A stretch of 64,000 nt of DNA from Alphaproteobacteria bacterium. GTDB lineage: Bacteria > Pseudomonadota > Alphaproteobacteria > Micropepsales > Micropepsaceae. The translations under genes and the position numbers were made by a program. The notes beneath the pieces were generated by a model, which worked only from the letters and a program-made list of their open reading frames with translations, was not told where the DNA came from and did not search any database. Position 1 is the first letter of the stretch, and every line of letters starts with the position of its first letter. The stretch covers positions 62,001 to 126,000 of the forward strand of contig WGNU01000001.1 in assembly GCA_016124385.1 (NCBI GenBank), in the 5' to 3' direction. Positions 55,581 to 63,193 of the stretch are shown piece by piece.

Positions 55581-56456
55581 CTACCTGCCGAGGCCGCTAG
55601 ACGAACGTTTCGCGCGATGGTGTTCGGTGAGACCTACGTCTTGCTCGTCGGGCCGAACGAAGCCGAGTTGGCGCGAGAACCCCGCAAGCCGGAACGGCTC
55701 GACAATATCGAAATAGAGATTGGCGGCCGCTCGGCCGAGTCGGTCGCGCCGCTTCATCCAGCGATAGCGGCCGTCGCGGGGGCGGCTGATTTCGCGCGAT
55801 CCTGTATTCGCAACGATGCTCGGAATGGCCTGGTCCTCGGTAATGACAGGCCGATGCACCCCGTAAGTTGGTATCCCGTGCTCCCAAGACCTGTCGGTGA
55901 AATGGTCAACCGGCCGACACATGCGCCCGCTGAGAGCAAAGAACCGCCCGGCCCCCTTGCGCGACAGGAGATAGGCCTGCACCCCCAGCGGCTCGTCGCG
56001 ATAGCGCACAAGCGAGCGCCCGGGGCTCAACGGCCTGATTGTGCGAAAGGGACGTTCAAACACCGCACACAGTTTCACGTGATCGGGCACTTTGGGGAGA
56101 GCGAAGATCGCCTTGAGACAACTGATGAAATCGTCGTCAATCCGGATATCGTCTTCGAGCGCAAGGAGATAGGGCTTGTCCGTCTTCAAGAACTCGGCCC
56201 AGAGCGCACGATGCGAGCTGTAATTGCCCACTTCGCCGGCCCTTAGGTCGCGCAGGTTCACCCGGCGCGAACATTCCTGATCTGGCAGGACACCGCCTCC
56301 GCCTCGGCCATCGATGGCGTCGAAGAAGCGCCAGTCGAGAGACTTGAAGCGTGCCAATTGCTCTGTGACCTGGGCCCGCCGAACGTCGGAACCCTTCATG
56401 TTGATGACCCGAACGTAGAGTAGGTCGCGGAGCAATTCTTGCGTTCCGTGCGCCAT
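55581..56456 (-). CDS. Glycosyltransferase family 25 protein
   Basis: This 291-residue GT25 (LPS-type galactosyl- or glucosyltransferase-like) protein has the core GEVGNYSSHRALWAEFL, with the acidic nucleotide-sugar motif ALEDDIRIDDDF. The N-terminal VRVINMKGSDVRRAQV is typical. The C-terminal 100 residues are Arg-rich and less conserved. It is the first gene of a two-gene unit with the radical SAM gene. No LPS cluster is in the window. Confidence 0.88.
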   Translation of the reverse strand: MAHGTQELLRDLLYVRVINMKGSDVRRAQVTEQLARFKSLDWRFFDAIDGRGGGGVLPDQECSRRVNLRDLRAGEVGNYSSHRALWAEFLKTDKPYLLALEDDIRIDDDFISCLKAIFALPKVPDHVKLCAVFERPFRTIRPLSPGRSLVRYRDEPLGVQAYLLSRKGAGRFFALSGRMCRPVDHFTDRSWEHGIPTYGVHRPVITEDQAIPSIVANTGSREISRPRDGRYRWMKRRDRLGRAAANLYFDIVEPFRLAGFSRQLGFVRPDEQDVGLTEHHRAKRSSSGLGR

Positions 56457-56757
56457 AGCGCGGCGAATCCTCGAATCACCAAAATTGGCCGTTCAAGAAG
56501 GATAACGCGAGCGATTCAGAACGTCGACGTTAGCTCTGTGACAAACGGCTCACCCGGTCTGAGCGATTCTTGTGCACGTCTGGACTGTGAGACGGCTTAG
56601 CGGACAAATCCCTCTCGCTCTCACGGCGCCAAAGAAAGCGCGGCGCGCGATCGGACGATTCGCCTTCGCGCCGGGCCCCCTTGAAAGCCTACCAAGGTCG
56701 CGCCGATCGGATCATGAAATGTCAGGCGTGCGCCTGGAACCCATCGCACAAGCCCTC

Positions 56758-56785
56758 TTGCACTCTATTCCCACTTCATTATATT
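56758..56785 (+). promoter_or_regulatory. Candidate promoter of the DUF2061 gene
   Basis: TTGCAC (-35) and TATATT (-10) are 16 bp apart, ending 23 nt before the DUF2061 start with its AAGGAG site. The remaining part of 56457-56808 shows no supported gene or RNA. Confidence 0.45.
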
Positions 56786-56808
56786 AGAATGCGTCTAAGG
56801 AGCAAGAA

Positions 56809-57069
56809 ATGAGAAATCGGCACGAGCACTCGGTTTCACGCGACCTGACCAAGACCTTCAGCTTCGCCGCGGTCCACTTCTCGGTCGCCTTTGCGGTTGG
56901 CTATGCGCTGACCGGCTCCATCCCTCTGGCGACCGGCCTGGCCGTGTTGGAGCCGCTCGCCAACACGGTCGCGTTCTTCTTTCATGAACGGGCCTGGCGA
57001 GCCTGGGAGCGCGTGCAGGGCCGCGCCAGCCGGGCGGCCCCGTCTTCGGCTCTTCCCGCCGGGCATTGA
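56809..57069 (+). CDS. DUF2061 family membrane protein
   Basis: This 86-residue protein has the DUF2061 core RDLTKTFSFAAVHFSVAFAVGYALTGS and ANTVAFFFHERAW. Two hydrophobic helices are seen (about residues 18-36 and 42-57). The AAGGAG site fixes the start. The function is unknown. The upstream DNA is AT-richer than average; downstream lies folD on the opposite strand. Confidence 0.9.
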   Translation: MRNRHEHSVSRDLTKTFSFAAVHFSVAFAVGYALTGSIPLATGLAVLEPLANTVAFFFHERAWRAWERVQGRASRAAPSSALPAGH

Positions 57070-57087
57070 CCCCGATCGTTGGCCAAA

Positions 57088-57984
57088 CTAGAGCGCTGGC
57101 GCTTTTTCGCCCGCCGTCATGGCGGTCGCAAAGAGGGTGTTGCGCAGCAGGCACGCCGGCGTCATCGGGCCGACGCCGCCCGGCACCGGCGTGATGGCCT
57201 CGGCGATGGGAAGGCACTCCTCGGTCGCCACATCGCCGACGAGCTTTGTCTTGCCCGCGCCCGCGGGGACGCGGTTGATGCCGACATCGAGAACGATGGC
57301 GCCGTGCTTCACCCACCCCCCGCGCACCATGCCGGGCCGCCCAACCGCGACGACGAGGATGTCGGCCATCCGGCAGAGATCGGGCAGGGCGTCGGTCGCC
57401 GAATGCGCCATCGTCACCGTGCAATCGGCCTGAAGGAGAAGCTGGCCCATTGGCTTGCCGACGAGGTTCGACCGCCCGATGACGACCGCCCGCTGGCCCC
57501 TCAGCTTCGGCCGCACGGAACGCAGCAGCATCATACAGCCGAGCGGCGTGCAGGAGACGAGCCCTTGCGCTTCGCCATTGATGCCAGCCATCAACCGCCC
57601 GGCATTGACCGGGTGCAGGCCATCGACGTCCTTCAAGGGATCGATCGCCTCGATCACCGTTTGCGGGTTGATCTGCTTGGGCACCGGCATCTGGACGAGA
57701 ATGCCGTGCACGGCGGGATCCGCATTGAGCGCGGCGATCTGCGCGAGGAGTTCCGCCTCGCTCGTCTTGGCCGGCATCCGGAACTCGAAACTGTTGAAGC
57801 CCACCTCGCGCGCCGCGATGCCCTTGTTGCGGACATAGACCTCGCTCGCGGGATCATCGCCCACGAGAATGACGGCAAGGCCGGGCGTGACCCCCGTGCG
57901 CAGGATCAGCCCCTCGGCGGCGAGCTTGATGCGCCCGCGCAAATCTGCGGCGAAAGCTTTGCCGTCGATGATCCGCGCGCTCAT
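57088..57984 (-). CDS. folD: Bifunctional methylenetetrahydrofolate dehydrogenase/cyclohydrolase FolD
   Basis: FolD interconverts 5,10-methylene- and 10-formyl-tetrahydrofolate. The 298-residue protein has the catalytic region [14 protein letters not shown] with the active-site Lys. [21 protein letters not shown]-type ([11 protein letters not shown]) and [16 protein letters not shown] follow, as does [10 protein letters not shown] near the end. Its start overlaps the yggU stop by 4 nt, forming yggT-yggU-folD, a frequent alphaproteobacterial order. Confidence 0.97.
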   Translation of the reverse strand: MSARIIDGKAFAADLRGRIKLAAEGLILRTGVTPGLAVILVGDDPASEVYVRNKGIAAREVGFNSFEFRMPAKTSEAELLAQIAALNADPAVHGILVQMPVPKQINPQTVIEAIDPLKDVDGLHPVNAGRLMAGINGEAQGLVSCTPLGCMMLLRSVRPKLRGQRAVVIGRSNLVGKPMGQLLLQADCTVTMAHSATDALPDLCRMADILVVAVGRPGMVRGGWVKHGAIVLDVGINRVPAGAGKTKLVGDVATEECLPIAEAITPVPGGVGPMTPACLLRNTLFATAMTAGEKAPAL

Positions 57985-58325
57985 GAGCGTTCCCCCGCTG
58001 CCTCCAGAGCCTGCCCCAGTCGCTGGGCCAGGTCTGCGGCATCGCCCTCGATGCGAAACATCTTTTGGCGCGATGTGGCGCCGCTCGCGAGCGCGACCGC
58101 ACTCTTGGCAACGCTGAGCGACTGGGCGAGCAGCGCCGCGACGGCCGCGTTCGCCGCGCCGTCTTCGGGCGCCGCCCTCACCTGAACCGCAATGGCCGAT
58201 CCGCCGTCCGCCAGCGCGCGAAGGCCCACGATCGCCTCGCGACGCGCCTTCGGCGTGACGCGGACCCGCACGAGCAGAGCCTCGCCTCGAATCTCGAACG
58301 GCGCGGCGGGCGCGGCCACGCTCAA
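57981..58325 (-). CDS. yggU: DUF167 (YggU) family protein
   Basis: This 114-residue protein has the DUF167 core [14 protein letters not shown] and [19 protein letters not shown], with the GAxSRxK-like [12 protein letters not shown]. The fold is known from E. coli YggU, but the function is not. It overlaps yggT and folD by 4 nt each and is certainly part of the same transcript. Confidence 0.93.
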   Translation of the reverse strand: MSVAAPAAPFEIRGEALLVRVRVTPKARREAIVGLRALADGGSAIAVQVRAAPEDGAANAAVAALLAQSLSVAKSAVALASGATSRQKMFRIEGDAADLAQRLGQALEAAGERS

Positions 58326-58618
58326 GGCAGAATATAGGCGAGTTGCCCGATATACATCTGCGCGACGTAGACGAGCAGGAAAGCCGCCAGCACCGAAAGG
58401 TCGATGCCGCTGATTGGCGGGATGAACCGGCGGAGCGGCCGCAGCACGGGCTCGGTCAGCCGTTCGACGAAATCGTAGACGTTCAAGGCCGTCGGATGGC
58501 GCGGATTGACGACATCGAAGGCGAATAGCCAGCTCATCACGACCCGCACGACCAGGACGATCAGGAAGAGATTGAGGATCTGAAGGATGAGCCAGATGAT
58601 GGGGCCGAAGATCGACAA
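58322..58618 (-). CDS. yggT: YggT family membrane protein
   Basis: This 98-residue two-helix membrane protein has the YggT features [19 protein letters not shown] and [24 protein letters not shown] set the start at a TTG with AGAGG 7 nt upstream, since no in-frame ATG lies close and the open frame further upstream has no family similarity. E. coli YggT is linked to osmotic shock resistance through K+ handling, as reported for the family; a similar role is possible. It is first in the yggT-yggU-folD unit. Confidence 0.88.
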   Translation of the reverse strand: MSIFGPIIWLILQILNLFLIVLVVRVVMSWLFAFDVVNPRHPTALNVYDFVERLTEPVLRPLRRFIPPISGIDLSVLAAFLLVYVAQMYIGQLAYILP

Positions 58619-58788
58619 AAAGAAACCTCTAGGGCAGCGGCAAGGAGGCGCGGAAGCAAGCGCGCCAACCCGACCTTTAGCCGCTTTGACCCATGAGGGG
58701 CAAGGCGCGGCGCCCGGCGCTTGACCGCAGACGGGCACCCCCCTAAAACCGGCGTCCTCGCGCCCGAACGGGTGCGTCACGGACGGCT

Positions 58789-58864
58789 GGGGCTGTAGCT
58801 CAGTTGGGAGAGCGCCTCGTTCGCAATGAGGAGGTCAGCGGTTCGATTCCGCTCAGCTCCACCA
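58789..58864 (+). tRNA. tRNA-Ala (anticodon CGC)
   Basis: The 76-nt cloverleaf begins GGGGCTGTAGCTCAGTTGG and ends with encoded CCA. The acceptor stem pairs GGGGCTG with CAGCTCC, using one G-U pair. The anticodon loop TTCGCAA gives CGC, and the T-arm has GGTTCGATTCC. It is isolated, between yggT (divergent) and a secreted protein gene. Confidence 0.97.
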
Positions 58865-58927
58865 GCCTTTCCGCGTCGCAAAATCCCCGAAAACGAATTG
58901 TTGAGCGTCTTCGCCTAGGCTCGCGCA

Positions 58928-59377
58928 ATGCGTCTTGCCCGCACAATCGCGCTCGTCCTGACGGCGAGCGTTGCCGCTCCGGTGGAGGTCCTCGCGGCCG
59001 GCGGCTCCGCCGCGCCGGCGCCCGAGGCGGCAGCCCCGCAGAAACGCCGCATCACCACGCTTGAGAGCTATCTGATGCTTGACCCGATCACGAGCACGGT
59101 CGTGACGAGCAATCGCGTACGCGGCCTGCTGGTCGTCGAGATCGGCGTCGATGTTCCCGACGATGCGCTTCGCGCCCGCGCGGAGGAAACCGCTCCGCGC
59201 CTCATCGATGCCTATGTCCGGGCTCTGACGAATTTGGGCGCGACCGCGATCCGCCCGGACCGCGCGCCCGACGTCGAACTCATCGCCGCGCGGCTACAGC
59301 GCGCGACGGATCAGACGCTGGGCGCGCAAGGCGCCAAGGTCCTGCTGATCCAGGTCATGCTTCGCCGCACGCGCTGA
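58928..59377 (+). CDS. Secreted hypothetical protein, possibly FliL-like
   Basis: This 149-residue protein has a signal peptide (residues 1-23, ending VLAAGG), an Ala/Pro-rich linker and a domain with YLMLDPITSTVVTSNRVRGLLVVEIGVDVP. The pattern of paired beta strands, a DALRARAEETAPRLIDAYVRAL helix and VLLIQVMLR at the end resembles FliL-type periplasmic domains, but this is inference. It occurs in alphaproteobacteria as a conserved hypothetical protein. It starts 63 nt after the tRNA gene. Confidence 0.75.
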   Translation: MRLARTIALVLTASVAAPVEVLAAGGSAAPAPEAAAPQKRRITTLESYLMLDPITSTVVTSNRVRGLLVVEIGVDVPDDALRARAEETAPRLIDAYVRALTNLGATAIRPDRAPDVELIAARLQRATDQTLGAQGAKVLLIQVMLRRTR

Positions 59378-59383
59378 GGCGCC

Positions 59384-60172
59384 TCACATTGCGCTGATGC
59401 CGCCATCGACCTTGATTTCCGCGCCCGTGATGAACTTCGATTCATCGCTAGCGAGAAACAGCACCGCATAGGCGACATCGTTCGGCTCGCCGATATGGCC
59501 GAGCGGCACCTGCCGCCCGAGCTTGGCATAGGCCTCGTCCGCGCCGAATTTCTCCACATGCTTATCGAGGATCGGCGTCTTGATGAAGACGGGATGCACC
59601 GAATTCGAGCGGATGCCGTAATGCTGCCGCGCGCAGTGGAGCGCGACCGATTTCGACAGATGCCTAACGCCCGCCTTCGCCGAATTATAGGCCGCCATGT
59701 TGTGGCCCGCGATGATGCCGGCGATCGAGGAGATATTGACGATCGAGCCGCCCAGCCCGCTTTCCTTCACGCTCTTGGCCATGAAGGGGATCGCGTATTT
59801 GCACCCCAGGAACACGCTGTCGAGATCGATCGCGTGCACCTTTCGCCAGGTCTCGAACGAGGTGTCTTCCACCGTCGAGCCCTCGCCGATCCCCGCATTG
59901 TTGACGAGCACGTGCAGCGCGCCGAACTGATCGACCGTCTCGGCCAGAACCTCGCGCCACTGCGCTTCATTGGTGACGTCGTGGTGGAGCGCGATCGCCG
60001 CCTTGGGGTGCCGCGCGTTGATCTTGGCCGCCGTCCGCTCCGCGCCCGCGACGTTGATGTCGCTGACGGCCACTTTGGCGCCCTCCTCCGCGAAGAGGAT
60101 GGCGATGGCCTCACCCAGGCCCTGTGCGCCGCCGGTGACGAGCGCCACCTTGCCTTTGAGACGTCCGGTCAT
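59384..60172 (-). CDS. SDR family oxidoreductase (catabolic cluster)
   Basis: This 262-residue classical SDR has the cofactor motif VTGGAQGLGEAIA, NNAG, the catalytic Ser (NISSIAG), YNSAKAG and the end ADEGGI-like VDGGISAM. It resembles 3-hydroxyacyl-CoA or hydroxysteroid-type dehydrogenases. It is the most downstream gene of the minus-strand run that also encodes ECH, dioxygenase and acyl-CoA dehydrogenase-like proteins, 22 nt after the ECH stop. Confidence 0.92.
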   Translation of the reverse strand: MTGRLKGKVALVTGGAQGLGEAIAILFAEEGAKVAVSDINVAGAERTAAKINARHPKAAIALHHDVTNEAQWREVLAETVDQFGALHVLVNNAGIGEGSTVEDTSFETWRKVHAIDLDSVFLGCKYAIPFMAKSVKESGLGGSIVNISSIAGIIAGHNMAAYNSAKAGVRHLSKSVALHCARQHYGIRSNSVHPVFIKTPILDKHVEKFGADEAYAKLGRQVPLGHIGEPNDVAYAVLFLASDESKFITGAEIKVDGGISAM

Positions 60173-60194
60173 GATCCCTCCCAGGAAATGTTTG

Positions 60195-61004
60195 TCAGCG
60201 CCCAGTGAACCGCGGCTGGCGCTTGTCGAGGAAAGCGGCGATGGCCTCCTTCGCGTCCTCGCTCGTCGCCGTCAGGGCGAATTGATCGAGATCCATGAAA
60301 GTCGATGCCTGATGGAGCGCGCCGGCCGCGGCATCGACCGCGCTCTTGGTCATCTGAACGGCATTGGGCGGCAGCGCCGCCAGCCGCGCGGCGAGGTCCA
60401 TGGCCACATCGAACGCCGTCCCGTCGGGAACGACGGCATCGAGCAGCCCCTCGGCCCGCGCGATCGGCGCCTCCAGCTTCTCGCCCAGCATGACAAAGGC
60501 TTTCGCGCGCGCAGGCCCCATCAGCGAGACGAGCCGCGGCACGGTGTGCCAGCTCATGTTCATGCCGAGCGGAATTTCCGGCAGCCGCAGGAACGCGCCT
60601 TCGCCCGCGATCCGGAAATCGCACGCCGAAACCAGCGCGACCCCGCCGCCGATCGCATAGCCCTCGATCGCCGCGACCACGGGCTGGCGGACCGCCGCCC
60701 ACGCGTCGCACATCTCCGGTCCCGCGCGGAGCAGCAGCCGCCGCTCGAGAAGCCCCGCATCCGCCCGCCGCGCGAGGCTGGGGTCTTTCAAATCCGCGCC
60801 CGCGCTGAAGACGGGCGTCCCGGTCAGGACGATCGCGCGCGTCTCGAGGTCATCTGCGAACGAGAGCGCCGCCGCCTTGAAATCGAGGAGGATCTGCCGC
60901 GACAGCGCGTTCCGCCCGTCGCCGCGATCGAGCGTGACGGTCGCAAGGCCGCCCTCCCGCGCGATGCCGATCGCCTCGCCGACCCGCTCTACCCGCGCCG
61001 TCAT
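60195..61004 (-). CDS. Enoyl-CoA hydratase/isomerase family protein (catabolic cluster)
   Basis: This 269-residue crotonase-fold protein has FSAGADLKDPSL and EGYAIGGGVALVSACDF as oxyanion-hole elements; LPEIPLGMNMSWHTVPRLV lies at the catalytic region with Glu. It starts within the end of the dioxygenase gene (4-nt overlap). In a beta-oxidation-like pathway it would hydrate the enoyl-CoA made by the acyl-CoA dehydrogenases of the cluster. Confidence 0.91.
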   Translation of the reverse strand: MTARVERVGEAIGIAREGGLATVTLDRGDGRNALSRQILLDFKAAALSFADDLETRAIVLTGTPVFSAGADLKDPSLARRADAGLLERRLLLRAGPEMCDAWAAVRQPVVAAIEGYAIGGGVALVSACDFRIAGEGAFLRLPEIPLGMNMSWHTVPRLVSLMGPARAKAFVMLGEKLEAPIARAEGLLDAVVPDGTAFDVAMDLAARLAALPPNAVQMTKSAVDAAAGALHQASTFMDLDQFALTATSEDAKEAIAAFLDKRQPRFTGR

Positions 61005-62026
61005 CGCGCCGCCGCCGCGTCGAGCCGCGAGATCACCCGCTTCTGGTTCCAGTGCGATTGATCGTGCCGCACGAAATAGGGCGGGCGGCTGGCGTAGAGA
61101 TCGGTCTCGAGCCAGAGGCGTTTCAAATGCCGCACCTGCCCCGGCCGGTCGCGATAGGCCCCGCGCCCATGCATCACGTGGTAATTGTTGATGAACTGGA
61201 TGTCGCCCGCCTCGAACGCCATCTCGACATTGAAGCGCCCGCTTTCGGCGGTCGTCTCGATCCAGGCGAGCGCCTCGGCTTGTTTGGCGGTCAGGCGCGG
61301 CGCGGCGGCGTGGCGCTGCGAGGCGTGAATATAGGGTGGGATCAGGCGCATGAAGAGGCGATCGTCCCAATCGGTAAAACCCGGAACGGTGTAGTAGGGC
61401 GCGCCGCCCGCCGCCTGCTCGCCGCGGAAATCGTAAGGGAGCGGTTCATAGAGCGCCGCCGCCAGATCGGGCCGCGTGCGCACCAGCTCGTTGTGCATCG
61501 CGACCGCGTTGGCGATGCGCGAGCGCCCGCCCTCCGCACCCGGATCAAGGCACATCAGCCCCACGAGATCCGAGCCGTCGCAATGAAAGGGCAGCATGAT
61601 GCCGCCCAGTTCATTACCGCGCGCGGTGGGATCGTTCATCGCCTTGCCCTGGTCGGTCACATCGCCAAGGACGTGACCCTTGGCGTTCTGCGCCCAGGGC
61701 CGGCCCAGATGCGCGCCGATCCCCCAATAGAGGAGGCACATCGCATCGTTGTCGTAGCGCGCGCGATCGAGTCCGCGAATGCGCACGACGCCCCGCCCGT
61801 TGACCAGCTCCTCCGCGATCGCGGCGAGCCGCTTGCTGAGGCTGGGCAGCGGAAAGGCGTCGCGGTCGATGGCGAGGAGATCATCGCTGCGCGCCCGCGC
61901 ATGGTGGAGCGCCGCATCCAGCTCGTCTTGCGCCGCCCGATCCAGCGTTTCGGTCCACAGCGCCGGATCGTGCATGTCGCCGGCCGTCCATTCGCAGTGC
62001 GTCTCGAGGACACGCATGGCTTTCAT
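61001..62026 (-). CDS. TauD/TfdA-family Fe(II)/2-oxoglutarate dioxygenase-like protein
   Basis: This 341-residue double-stranded beta-helix protein has the iron motif His148-x-Asp150 (FHCDGSD) and the distal His286 (NNYHVMHGRGAY), with Arg residues after it for 2-oxoglutarate. The N-terminal part resembles the gamma-butyrobetaine hydroxylase/TfdA group. A GGGAGG site precedes the start. It is 8 nt after the upstream acyl-CoA dehydrogenase-type stop and overlaps the ECH gene. It probably hydroxylates a carboxylate that is then oxidised by the other enzymes. Confidence 0.9.
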   Translation of the reverse strand: MKAMRVLETHCEWTAGDMHDPALWTETLDRAAQDELDAALHHARARSDDLLAIDRDAFPLPSLSKRLAAIAEELVNGRGVVRIRGLDRARYDNDAMCLLYWGIGAHLGRPWAQNAKGHVLGDVTDQGKAMNDPTARGNELGGIMLPFHCDGSDLVGLMCLDPGAEGGRSRIANAVAMHNELVRTRPDLAAALYEPLPYDFRGEQAAGGAPYYTVPGFTDWDDRLFMRLIPPYIHASQRHAAAPRLTAKQAEALAWIETTAESGRFNVEMAFEAGDIQFINNYHVMHGRGAYRDRPGQVRHLKRLWLETDLYASRPPYFVRHDQSHWNQKRVISRLDAAAAR

Positions 62027-62034
62027 CGCCTCCC

Positions 62035-63189
62035 TTAGAACGTGCTCGTATCGGCATCGACGCCGAGCAGCAGCCGCCCGGCCGTCTCCATCGTCGGCGG
62101 CGCCACCATCATATGCTGCGCGGCGACGTGAATATCGCGGAAGATGCGCTGCAGCGGCGAGGTCTTGTAGACTGACGTTCCCCCGCCCAGTGCGTACATG
62201 AGATCGACCGCCTTCACGCATTCGCGCGCGGCATGGGTGATCGCCATGCGCAGATCGCGCCGCGTGTCGAGCGAGACACGGCCCTTGGCGCCGACTTCCG
62301 CCCAGGCGCTCTCCAGCATCTCGTAGAAAAAGGCCCGCGCCGCGCGGCGCATGGCTTCGGCCTGCGCGACGTCTTCCTGCGTGCGCGAGCGCTGCGCGAG
62401 CACGCGGCGATGCGATTCCGGCGTCTTGCCGCCCGCGAGATTGATCGCCTCATCGATCGCGGCCTTGGCGAGCCCAAGCATCGCGGCCGCGATGCCGGAG
62501 CCCAGAAGCCCGAAGAACGGGAAGCGATAAAGCGCGCGGTCGATCGTCCGCGCCGCGCCTTCCGCATTGAAGAAATCGCGCGGCACCTTGAGCTCACGCA
62601 TCGCGAAATCCTGGCTGCCCGAGCCGGAAAGCCCCGAGACGTCCCAATTGCCCAGAAGCTCCGCGTCCTTGATCGGCACGAACGCACCGCCGTTGCGCGG
62701 CACGCCGTTCGAATCGAGATCGAGCTCGCCGTTTTTCGTCACGAGGCACCCGCCCGAGATCCATTGCGCGTTGGGCGAACTCGAGCCCCACTGCCAGCGC
62801 CCGTTGACGATAAAATGATCGCCCTTGTCCTCGGCCTTGCCGCGCCGCGCGAAGACGCCGCAGGTGATGACGTTGGCATCGCGCCCGTAGATTACCTCCG
62901 CCGTCGCGCGCGGCAGGCTGCCCGCCATGACGCCGGTCGTAGCCCCGATCATGACGCACCAGGACGCGGACCCGTCGGCTTCGGCCAGCGTCTCGATGAC
63001 GCGGGCGAGCACGATCGGATCGGCCTCCAGCCCGTGATAGTCCCGCGGCACCAGCGTCCGGTAGAAGCCGGCCTCGGCGAAGCGCGCTGCGATATCCGCC
63101 GGCAATTGCCGGCCCGCCTCGATCTCGCCTGAACGCTCGCGCAATTCGACCTGAAAGGACTTCGCGGCGGAAATGATATCGGCGCTCAT
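62035..63189 (-). CDS. Acyl-CoA dehydrogenase-type flavoprotein (HpaB-C/DszC-like group)
   Basis: This 384-residue protein has the acyl-CoA dehydrogenase fold, with an N-terminal domain (FAEAGFYRTLVPRDYHGLEADP), a middle beta domain (FIVNGRWQWGSSSPNAQWI) and a C-terminal helical domain (REC VKAVDLMYALGGGTSVYKTSPLQR, in parts). The pattern is closer to flavin monooxygenases and ACAD-like proteins such as DszC than to classic acyl-CoA dehydrogenases. The usual catalytic Glu is not recognisable. It starts 5 nt after the next gene upstream. Confidence 0.87.
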   Translation of the reverse strand: MSADIISAAKSFQVELRERSGEIEAGRQLPADIAARFAEAGFYRTLVPRDYHGLEADPIVLARVIETLAEADGSASWCVMIGATTGVMAGSLPRATAEVIYGRDANVITCGVFARRGKAEDKGDHFIVNGRWQWGSSSPNAQWISGGCLVTKNGELDLDSNGVPRNGGAFVPIKDAELLGNWDVSGLSGSGSQDFAMRELKVPRDFFNAEGAARTIDRALYRFPFFGLLGSGIAAAMLGLAKAAIDEAINLAGGKTPESHRRVLAQRSRTQEDVAQAEAMRRAARAFFYEMLESAWAEVGAKGRVSLDTRRDLRMAITHAARECVKAVDLMYALGGGTSVYKTSPLQRIFRDIHVAAQHMMVAPPTMETAGRLLLGVDADTSTF

Positions 63190-63193
63190 GGGG

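Noticed and set aside
56572-56787. 71-codon frame in the gap before the DUF2061 gene
   Set aside because: No ribosome binding site, a poor start codon, no hydrophobic or conserved pattern, and it overlaps the likely promoter at 56758-56785.
58789-58927. Integration site at the tRNA-Ala gene
   Set aside because: No integrase gene and no duplicated tRNA 3' end are seen nearby.
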